The notes under the pieces were generated by a model, which saw only the letters and a program-made list of their open reading frames with translations, was not told where the DNA came from and made no database searches. A stretch of DNA of 12,250 nucleotides from NCBI GenBank assembly GCA_035576205.1, contig DATLWR010000177.1:1-12250 (forward strand), in the 5' to 3' direction. The position numbers and the translations under genes were made by a program. This document shows positions 6,861 to 12,250 of the stretch, one piece after another; position 1 is the first letter of the stretch, and each line of letters begins with the position of its first letter. This stretch comes from DATLWR01 sp035576205 (lineage in GTDB: Bacteria; Pseudomonadota; Zetaproteobacteria; Mariprofundales; Mariprofundaceae).

Positions 6861-7595
6861 ATGCGTAACCGCCTTTTGACCTTCGCCCTTCTGGCGCCGC
6901 TGTGGGCGTCATTTTCGGCCCCGCTGCCCGCGGCAGCTGCCGGTGACGAAGCGCCCGCCGCCATTGCCCAGCAGATTCGCGCCGGCATCCCCGATCTCAA
7001 AATCGATGCCGTCCGCCCCACGCCCATGGAGGGCATTTACGAAATCCAGGTCGGCCATGTCGTTTATTACAGCGATGCCGAAGGCAGGCACCTGATCGCC
7101 GGCGGCCACATGTTCGAGACCGCCACGCACCGCGATATCACCCGCGAACGGCTGGAGGATATCAACCGCATCGACTGGTCGGTGCTGCCGCTGGACAAGG
7201 CGATTGTCTCCGGCGACAAGAACGCCAAACTCAAGCTCGCGGTCTTCACCGATCCCGAGTGCCCCTACTGCAAGCGGCTCGAGACGGAGCTGAAGGACAT
7301 GAAGGGAGTGAAGGTCTACACCTTCCTGTTCCCGCTGACCCAGATCCATCCGCATGCCCAGGCCAAGGCCGAAGCGATCTGGTGCAGCAAGGACCGTCAC
7401 GACACCATGATGAAGGTGATGCTGGAAGATGCCACTCCGACCATCGGCACCTGCGATACGCCGATCGCCGAGATCCAGCAGCTGGCCCAGAAGCTGGGCA
7501 TCTCCGGCACGCCGACCATGATCGCCGGCGACGGCCGCATGTTTGCCGGCGTCATGGCTGCCGACCAGCTGAAGGCCTGGCTGGAAAAGAAATAA
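6861..7595 (+). CDS. dsbC: DsbC-type periplasmic disulfide isomerase
   Basis: 244 residues. The signal peptide ends about residue 27 (PLPAAAA). Then comes a DsbC dimerisation domain (about 30-95, including GIYEIQVGHVVYYSDAEG) and a thioredoxin-like catalytic domain with FTDPECPYC (Cys134, Cys137) and cis-Pro218 in SGTPT. A second cysteine pair, Cys175 and Cys198, matches the structural disulfide of DsbC. The enzyme reshuffles wrong disulfides in periplasmic proteins and is normally kept reduced by DsbD, which is not in the window. The ATG at 6861 has GGAGGAG close upstream; an in-frame extension to 6711 has no signal-peptide logic. The stop is 18 bases before rph, so it may head a dsbC-rph-rdgB-udg transcription unit. 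Its promoter is unclear in the 172-base divergent gap. Confidence 0.95.
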   Translation: MRNRLLTFALLAPLWASFSAPLPAAAAGDEAPAAIAQQIRAGIPDLKIDAVRPTPMEGIYEIQVGHVVYYSDAEGRHLIAGGHMFETATHRDITRERLEDINRIDWSVLPLDKAIVSGDKNAKLKLAVFTDPECPYCKRLETELKDMKGVKVYTFLFPLTQIHPHAQAKAEAIWCSKDRHDTMMKVMLEDATPTIGTCDTPIAEIQQLAQKLGISGTPTMIAGDGRMFAGVMAADQLKAWLEKK

Positions 7596-7613
7596 CCGAC
7601 TCCGGAGCCATTG

Positions 7614-8330
7614 ATGCGCGATGATCGCGGCGCAGCCGAACTGCGCCCTGTCCATATTGATACCCTGTTCAACCGCTACGCCGAGGGCTCGGCGCTGATC
7701 AGCTTCGGCCACACGCGCGTGCTCTGCACGGCGAGTGTCGAGGAGACGCAGCCGCCGTTTCTGCGCAACACCGAGCGCGGCTGGGTGACGGCCGAATACG
7801 GCATGCTGCCGCGCGCTACGCATACCCGTGGCAGCCGCGAGGCGGCGAAGGGCAAACAGGGAGGCCGCACGGTCGAGATCCAGCGGCTGATCGGCCGCTC
7901 TCTCCGAGCCGTTACCGACCTCGACAAACTCGGAAAACGCACCATCAGCATCGACTGCGACGTACTGCAGGCCGACGGTGGCACACGCACGGCCGCCATC
8001 ACCGGCGCCTGGGTGGCGCTCAGGCTGGCCGTCAACAGGCTGCTCGCCGACGGCACGCTGGCAGCTGACCCGCTGACCGGCCAGGTCGCTGCAGTCAGCT
8101 GCGGCTTCGTCGCAGGCGAGGCGTTGCTCGATCTGCAATACTCCGAGGATTCGAAAGCGGAGATGGATGCCAATTTCGTCATGACGCCCCAGGGCGGCAT
8201 CATCGAGATTCAGGCCACTGCCGAGGATAAACCGCTGGCCTGGGAACAGGTGCTGACACTCAAGCAGCTGGCCGACAAGGGCATCGCCGAACTCGCCGCA
8301 GCCCAACTCGCCGCCGTCGAGAAACACTGA
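7614..8330 (+). CDS. rph: RNase PH, tRNA 3'-end processing phosphorolytic exonuclease
   Basis: 238 residues, full family length. RNase PH trims 3' extensions of tRNA precursors using phosphate and acts as a hexamer in the cytoplasm. Diagnostic stretches include RPVHIDTLFNRYAEGSALI, TRVLCTASVEE, GWVTAEYGMLPRATHTR, AAKGKQGGRTVEIQRLIGRSLR, DCDVLQADGGTRTAAITGA and MTPQGGIIEIQATAE, closely matching E. coli Rph from memory. The Arg/Gly/Thr phosphate-binding motifs are intact, unlike the truncated K-12 allele. The ATG at 7614 has GGAG six bases upstream; an adjacent TTG at 7611 is a less likely start. rdgB follows 10 bases after the stop, a common bacterial pairing. Confidence 0.98.
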   Translation: MRDDRGAAELRPVHIDTLFNRYAEGSALISFGHTRVLCTASVEETQPPFLRNTERGWVTAEYGMLPRATHTRGSREAAKGKQGGRTVEIQRLIGRSLRAVTDLDKLGKRTISIDCDVLQADGGTRTAAITGAWVALRLAVNRLLADGTLAADPLTGQVAAVSCGFVAGEALLDLQYSEDSKAEMDANFVMTPQGGIIEIQATAEDKPLAWEQVLTLKQLADKGIAELAAAQLAAVEKH

Positions 8331-8340
8331 TCACCGAACC

Positions 8341-8931
8341 TTGAAGCTCGTCATCGCCAGCAACAACGCCAAGAAGCGTGCCGAGATCGAAGCGATCCTC
8401 GGCGGCCTCAGCATCGAGTTCGTGCCGGCGGCCGACACCCGTTTCGTGGACGTCGTCGAGGATGCCGGCAGCTTCGCCGGTAATGCCAGGAAGAAGGCGG
8501 AGGCATTTGCTGCCGCCAACGGCTGCGCGGCACTTGCCGATGATTCAGGGCTGTGCGTCGATGCGCTGGATGGTGCTCCCGGTGTCTATTCCAGCCGCTT
8601 TGCGGGTGTTGATGCAACCGATGCCGATAACAACGCCCGACTGCTGCAGCTGCTGCTGCAGGCCGACAATCGCCGTGCCCGTTTCGTCTGTGCGCTGAAC
8701 CTCGCCCTTCCCGATGGTAGGGCGGTGACTGCAGAAGGCAGTGTCGAAGGCCAGATCCTCAGCTCACCCGCGGGCAATGGTGGCTTCGGCTACGATCCGC
8801 TCTTCTACTGTCCGGAGCTAGGCAAGGCCTTCGCCGAGGCCACGGCGGCCGAAAAGGCGTCTGTGTCGCACCGCGGCCGGGCACTGCGCGAACTCGCAGC
8901 AAAGTTGCGCTCAATCGGCAACCATGGCTGA
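8341..8931 (+). CDS. rdgB: RdgB/HAM1 dITP/XTP pyrophosphatase
   Basis: 196 residues. It hydrolyses dITP, ITP and XTP to monophosphates and keeps deaminated purines out of DNA and RNA. Family motifs are present: MKLVIASNNAKKRAEI at the N-terminus (substrate-binding SNNxxK), LADDSGLCVDAL with the catalytic acidic pair Asp67/68, GVYSSRFAG (81-89), GFGYDPLF (148-155) and SHRGRAL (176-182). The start is TTG at 8341 because it alone gives the complete N-terminal strand; no Shine-Dalgarno is evident, so translation probably depends on ribosomes finishing rph 10 bases upstream. The stop overlaps the start of the glycosylase gene by 8 bases. Confidence 0.97.
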   Translation: MKLVIASNNAKKRAEIEAILGGLSIEFVPAADTRFVDVVEDAGSFAGNARKKAEAFAAANGCAALADDSGLCVDALDGAPGVYSSRFAGVDATDADNNARLLQLLLQADNRRARFVCALNLALPDGRAVTAEGSVEGQILSSPAGNGGFGYDPLFYCPELGKAFAEATAAEKASVSHRGRALRELAAKLRSIGNHG

Positions 8932-9550
8932 GACCTTCCGCAGCGACTGTCGCGCCTGTCCGCGGCTCACCAGCTTCCTGGCCGAGGTGAAGAGCTCCCA
9001 TCCCGATTACTTCTGCGCCCCCGTTCCCGCTTTCGGTGACGCGTCCCCACAGCTGTTGATCGTCGGCCTCGCCCCCGGCCTGCATGGCGCCAACCGCAGC
9101 GGCCGCCCCTTCACCGGCGATTATGCGGGCATCCTGCTGTATCAGACACTGTTCGATCTGGGGCTGAGCAACCAACCGGTTTCCGAGTCGATCGACGACG
9201 GCCTCGTGCTGAAAGGGGTGCGCATCACCAATGCGGTGAAATGCCTGCCACCGCAGAACAAGCCGGAAACGGCCGAGATCAGGCAATGCAATTCCTACCT
9301 GAAGGCCGAGCTTGCCGCCTTGCCGGATGACTGCCGGCTGCTAGCGCTGGGCAAGATCGCCCATGATGCGGTACTGCGTGCCTACGGCCTGCCGCTCGGT
9401 GCGCTGAAATTCGCGCATGGCGCAACGCATCGGCTTCCCGATGGCCGGCTACTGACCGATTCCTATCACTGCTCGCGCTACAATACGCAGACCGGCCGGC
9501 TGACGGCGACGATGTTCCGGGAGGTATTCGAAAAAAGCCTCGACCGTTGA
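8924..9550 (+). CDS. Iron-sulfur uracil-DNA glycosylase (family 5-like)
   Basis: 208 residues. It removes uracil, and in family 5 also hypoxanthine or other deaminated bases, from DNA to start base-excision repair. Four cysteines fit a 4Fe-4S cluster: Cys9 and Cys12 (CRAC), Cys107 (NAVKCLPP) and Cys122, the last two separated by 14 residues as in Fe-S uracil glycosylases. Motif A reads GLAPGLHGANRSGRPFTGD (48-66), which marks the UDGb/family 5 branch and lacks the usual polar catalytic residue. The late motif reads YHCSRYNTQTGRLT, with Cys183 where the classic family has Pro. The gene starts inside rdgB (8-base overlap), so expression is coupled with rdgB: one cleans deaminated purine triphosphates, the other repairs deaminated bases already in DNA. 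It converges on the transglycosylase gene with 14 bases between stops and no clear terminator. Confidence 0.9.
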   Translation: MAETFRSDCRACPRLTSFLAEVKSSHPDYFCAPVPAFGDASPQLLIVGLAPGLHGANRSGRPFTGDYAGILLYQTLFDLGLSNQPVSESIDDGLVLKGVRITNAVKCLPPQNKPETAEIRQCNSYLKAELAALPDDCRLLALGKIAHDAVLRAYGLPLGALKFAHGATHRLPDGRLLTDSYHCSRYNTQTGRLTATMFREVFEKSLDR

Positions 9551-9564
9551 GGCCAAGCGGACGA

Positions 9565-10293
9565 TTAGCCGTGGGCGGTCAGCGAAGCCTGCGAGGTGGT
9601 GGTCAGCGGCGTCGCCTTGAACTGCTTCATCGCCTCGAACACCTTGTTCGGATACTTGAGCTGGCCGAGCGAACCGTTGTAGGCGGCCAGCGCCTTGTCG
9701 ATCCGCTTGTAGCGGTCCACGTAGTGGCGAATGATGGCACAACCGTAGCGGATATTGGTTTCGATCTTCAGCAGGTTGTCATCCTTCGAACCGAGCCGCT
9801 CCTTCCAGAACGGCATCACCTGCATCAGGCCGACGGCACCGACGTTGCTGACGGCGAAATGGTCGAAACGCGACTCCACGGCGATAACGCCGAGGATCAG
9901 CTCCGGCGACAGGTCGAAACGGACCGAGTAGATGTAGACCCACTTGGCGATGGCCTCCGCCTCCGACTCGTCAGCCACCCACGGCCGGATCGTCTGGATG
10001 ATATCCTTGGTCCATACCAGCTGGTCGAAATCGGGCTGTTTGGTATCGGAGGGTTGCTCCTTCAGCATCTCCTTCAGCTGCGCCTGCTCCTCCGGCTCAA
10101 GATCCAGCAACCCCACACTCTGCTCGACCATCTGCATCGTCGCCGTCGAGTGGGTCAGGTGTTGTTTGTCTTCCGGGGTACTGGCAATCCAGATCGGCAG
10201 ACTGATCGCAAAGCAAACCAGCAGCACCCCGGCCAGCAGCGACTTCGGCGAGATACCGCGCAGACGCCCGGTCAGCACCGACAAATGGTTCAA
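9565..10293 (-). CDS. Membrane-anchored lytic transglycosylase (SLT domain)
   Basis: 242 residues from a TTG start. One membrane segment (about 18-37, SLLAGVLLVCFAISLPIWIA) anchors it in the inner membrane with the rest in the periplasm. A middle stretch (50-95) is acidic and helical. The SLT catalytic domain follows with ILGVIAVESRFDHFAVS (catalytic Glu140), GAVGLMQVMPFW (152-163), ETNIRYGCAIIRHY (178-191) and ALAAYNGSLG (201-210). It cleaves murein glycan strands to 1,6-anhydro ends. The frame is open up to 10488 but there overlaps proS. The TTG at 10293 has GGAG four bases upstream and shares bases with the proS stop (TTGA), which suggests coupled translation; TTG at 10284 and GTG at 10278 are alternatives. 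Pairing with proS is, from memory, common in Betaproteobacteria. Confidence 0.92.
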   Translation of the reverse strand: MNHLSVLTGRLRGISPKSLLAGVLLVCFAISLPIWIASTPEDKQHLTHSTATMQMVEQSVGLLDLEPEEQAQLKEMLKEQPSDTKQPDFDQLVWTKDIIQTIRPWVADESEAEAIAKWVYIYSVRFDLSPELILGVIAVESRFDHFAVSNVGAVGLMQVMPFWKERLGSKDDNLLKIETNIRYGCAIIRHYVDRYKRIDKALAAYNGSLGQLKYPNKVFEAMKQFKATPLTTTSQASLTAHG

Positions 10294-11996
10294 TGCACTC
10301 CGCCCACCAGCGCATGCACATGCACCGTCAGTTCGGAAAGTTGCACCGGCTGCTTGGCTTCGCAGCGGCGAGCCACCTCGGCGACACCATCGGCAAGACC
10401 GCGCTCGCCGATCACCACCTGCAGCGGAATACCCATCAGTTCGGCATCCTTGAACTTCACGCCCGGCCGCTCGCCACGCTCGTCCCACAGCACCTCGATG
10501 CCGGCGGCGGCAAACTCAGCATAGGCCTTGCCGGCGGCGTCTTGCACCGCATCCGACTGGCCGAGCGAGATCAGCGCCACCTGGAACGGTGCGACCTGAA
10601 CCGGCCAGGCAATGCCTGACTCATCGTGGCACTGCTCGATGATGGCGGCCACCAGGCGCGACACGCCGATGCCGTAGCAACCCATCGTGGCAATATCTCG
10701 CTTGCCATCCTGAGCCTGAAATTCGACCTTCATGGGCTCAGTGTATCGCTTGCCGAGCGCAAACACATGCCCCACCTCGATGCCACGCGACAGCTCCATA
10801 GCACCACCGCACTTCGGGCAGGCATCGCCAGCGCGAGCCTGGCGCAGGTCGGCGAATGCCGCATTAGCCACGTCGCGGCCGATATCGAGACCGTTGACGT
10901 GCAGGTCGGCCTTGTTGGCGCCAGCCACGAGGCCACTTGCACCCTTCAGACTCTCATCGACAAGCACCTTGCACTTGAGTCCCTGCGGACCGACGAAACC
11001 GGTGACACCGCCGGCCGCCACGATCTCGGCATCGCTGGCCAGCGCGACGCCGTCGGCATCAAGCGCATGCGCAAGCTTGATCTCCTGCAGCTGGTCGTCA
11101 CCGCGCACGCAGGCGGCCACCACGGCTCCGTCGTGCGGGCCGCCGGCAATACGATAGACCAGCGTCTTCACCAGCTGCGCCGCATCCACTTTCAGGTAGG
11201 AAGCGACATCCTCGACCGCCGTTACCTTCGGCGTCGAAACCTCAGCAAGATCCGCATCACCCGAGGCGGGGACGCTGCGATGGGCCACCGCCTTCTCGAC
11301 GTTGGCGGCATAGTCGCACTTTGCACAGTGGGCGATCAGGTCCTCACCGGAATCGGCCAGCACATGGAACTCGTGTGACGAACTGCCACCGATCGAACCG
11401 GTATCGGCCTCCACCGGCCGGAACCTCAGCCCCAGGCGAGTGAAGATGCGCTGGTAGGCGGCGAACATATTGGCGTACTCGCGGTTCAGGCAATCCTCGT
11501 CGGCGTGGAAGGAGTAGGCATCCTTCATGACGAACTCGCGGCCGCGCATCAGGCCGAAGCGCGGCCGAATCTCGTCGCGGAACTTCGACTGGATCTGGTA
11601 GAGATTCATCGGCAGCTGCTTGTAGGAACGCAGCTCGCGGGCGACCAGATCGCAGATCACCTCTTCGTGCGTCGGGCCGAGGCAGGATTCGTGGTCGTGG
11701 CGATCTCTGAAACGCAGCAGCTCGGGGCCGTACTTTTGCATGCGGCCCGATTGCTCCCACAGCTCGCCCGGCTGCACCATCGGCATCAGGAGCTCCTGGG
11801 CGCCGGCACGGTTCATCTCCTCCCGCACCACCTGCTCGATACGGCGCAGCACGCGCAGACCAAGCGGCAGGAAATCGTAGACACCGGAGGTGACGCGGCG
11901 GATATAGCCGGCCCTGAGCAAAAGCTTGTGCGATACGACCTCGGCATCGGCCGGATCGTCACGGAGTGTGGGGGCGAAAAACTGGGAATATTTCAT
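10290..11996 (-). CDS. proS: Prolyl-tRNA synthetase (bacterial type with editing insertion)
   Basis: 568 residues, normal for the bacterial class II enzyme that charges tRNA-Pro. The N-terminus MKYSQFFAPTLRDDPADAEV is the usual family start, which fixes the ATG at 11996 even though no clear Shine-Dalgarno is present. Motif 1 covers RRVTSGVYDFLPLGLRVL (33-50), motif 2 FRDEIRPRFGLMRGREF (139-155) and motif 3 GCYGIGVSRL (439-448). Between motifs 2 and 3 the INS editing domain (about 225-405) removes mischarged Ala-tRNA-Pro; it is bordered by two CxxC pairs (Cys224/227, Cys393/396). The C-terminal anticodon-binding domain runs from about 470. The stop overlaps the transglycosylase start. Its promoter in the gap 11997-12146 is not obvious to me. 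Confidence 0.98.
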   Translation of the reverse strand: MKYSQFFAPTLRDDPADAEVVSHKLLLRAGYIRRVTSGVYDFLPLGLRVLRRIEQVVREEMNRAGAQELLMPMVQPGELWEQSGRMQKYGPELLRFRDRHDHESCLGPTHEEVICDLVARELRSYKQLPMNLYQIQSKFRDEIRPRFGLMRGREFVMKDAYSFHADEDCLNREYANMFAAYQRIFTRLGLRFRPVEADTGSIGGSSSHEFHVLADSGEDLIAHCAKCDYAANVEKAVAHRSVPASGDADLAEVSTPKVTAVEDVASYLKVDAAQLVKTLVYRIAGGPHDGAVVAACVRGDDQLQEIKLAHALDADGVALASDAEIVAAGGVTGFVGPQGLKCKVLVDESLKGASGLVAGANKADLHVNGLDIGRDVANAAFADLRQARAGDACPKCGGAMELSRGIEVGHVFALGKRYTEPMKVEFQAQDGKRDIATMGCYGIGVSRLVAAIIEQCHDESGIAWPVQVAPFQVALISLGQSDAVQDAAGKAYAEFAAAGIEVLWDERGERPGVKFKDAELMGIPLQVVIGERGLADGVAEVARRCEAKQPVQLSELTVHVHALVGGVH

Positions 11997-12078
11997 GGCG
12001 GCGAAGCATAACCGCAGGATGTGAAGTGAGGTAGCCCATCGCAGCGGGCAATCAATCCATCAAAATCCAGTTCTCACT

Positions 12079-12108
12079 AATGACTGCTTCCGGCCAAAAG
12101 CGGACATT
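12079..12108. repeat. 30-bp near-palindrome in the proS divergent gap
   Basis: The stretch begins AATGACTGCTTCCGG and ends CCAAAAGCGGACATT. Eleven of fifteen positions pair in perfect register with no loop. It sits about 10 bases upstream of the extended -10 box of the rightward gene, where an operator or a small mobile-repeat remnant could lie. I have the impression that sequences of this form (AATGNCNGCTT and its complement) recur in intergenic regions of Proteobacteria, but this is memory only. Confidence 0.55.
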
Positions 12109-12117
12109 CAGATGTAA

Positions 12118-12126
12118 TGCTATAGT
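12118..12126 (+). promoter_or_regulatory. Candidate extended -10 promoter for the rightward gene
   Basis: TGCTATAGT fits the extended -10 pattern TGNTATAAT with one mismatch. No good -35 box is seen at 16-18 bases, as is usual for extended -10 promoters. Transcription would start near 12133, about 14 bases before the GTG at 12147, with the near-palindrome just upstream. Confidence 0.5.
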
Positions 12127-12146
12127 GCCTCTCTACGGAGGGGAGA

Positions 12147-12250
12147 GTGTATTTCGACTTAATTGCTATAAGCGTTCTCATTCTTTTAATTGATTATGCA
12201 TGGCTGGGCTTTTTTCCGAGGCTTTTAGGTCTGTCATCTGACATTCGAGA
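12147..12250 (+). CDS. 5' part of a membrane protein gene, runs off the window
   Basis: An open frame of 34 codons starts at GTG 12147 and is still open at the window end. GGAGG lies five bases upstream. The product begins MYFDLIAISVLILLIDYAWL and continues GFFPRLLGLSSDIR, that is, an immediate membrane helix with an acidic residue and WLGFF at its end. The LLIDYAWLGFF pattern recalls the small DUF2177-type membrane proteins, but with only one helix visible this is weak. The stretch is clearly richer in A+T than the rest of the window. The 150 bases between it and proS hold the near-palindrome and promoter described separately and nothing else that I recognise. Confidence 0.55.
   Translation, partial: MYFDLIAISVLILLIDYAWLGFFPRLLGLSSDIR

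Noticed and set aside
6909..8327. A 472-codon open frame on the minus strand across dsbC and rph
   Set aside because: It is antisense to two clear genes with full family motifs; such frames arise from GC-rich third positions. The product has no coherent domain or signal.
9551..9564. Possible terminator between the glycosylase and transglycosylase genes
   Set aside because: The 14-base gap has no hairpin; only distant GACCG/CGGTC complementarity, too far apart to count.
9547..10524. A 325-codon plus-strand frame opposite the transglycosylase
   Set aside because: The minus strand carries the SLT catalytic motifs; the plus frame is the usual His/Gln/Leu-rich shadow.

Overview
The window (12,250 bases, high GC in nearly all coding parts) looks like a chromosomal segment of a Gram-negative proteobacterium. 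Signs are a signal-peptide-bearing outer-membrane beta-barrel ending in Phe, periplasmic DsbC/TlpA-type thiol oxidoreductases, and a membrane-anchored lytic transglycosylase. The proS-transglycosylase and rph-rdgB pairings remind me of Betaproteobacteria, but that placement is from memory and not proven here. I see no rRNA, tRNA, CRISPR array, insertion sequence or integrase.

Layout. (1) 27-2778, minus strand: ftsY (SRP receptor GTPase, GTG start) followed 13 bases later by a hybrid sensor histidine kinase with two membrane segments, PAS, HisKA/HATPase and a C-terminal receiver. A sigma70-like promoter and a 5' stem-loop precede ftsY. (2) 2905-5621, minus strand: an extracytoplasmic copper/thiol cluster, in transcription order a small Cys/His-rich exported protein, an outer-membrane barrel of unknown function, a SCO1/SenC copper chaperone and a PCu(A)C copper chaperone. 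Several near-perfect inverted repeats lie between these genes. (3) 5704-6159, plus strand, divergent from that cluster: a secreted TlpA-like thioredoxin with WCPPC. (4) 6179-6688, minus strand: a stand-alone Roadblock/LC7-like protein with its own good promoter. (5) 6861-9550, plus strand: a tight unit of dsbC, rph (RNase PH), rdgB (dITP/XTP pyrophosphatase, TTG start) and a family-5-like Fe-S uracil-DNA glycosylase. (6) 9565-11996, minus strand: proS (prolyl-tRNA synthetase) translationally coupled to a membrane-anchored SLT lytic transglycosylase. (7) 11997-12250: a more AT-rich end with a 30-bp near-palindrome, an extended -10 promoter and the first 34 codons of a membrane protein that runs off the window.

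How they fit. The middle third is the accessory-looking part. SCO and PCu(A)C are the two classic periplasmic Cu(I)/Cu(II) chaperones that feed the CuA/CuB sites of cytochrome oxidase. Here they are joined by a metal-ligand-rich small protein and an outer-membrane barrel, with a thioredoxin transcribed in the opposite direction. The simplest reading is one copper acquisition/delivery module with its thiol-redox support. The two unnamed members are the best candidates for new biology. The rest is housekeeping: protein targeting, tRNA maturation, nucleotide-pool cleaning, base-excision repair, tRNA charging and wall remodelling.
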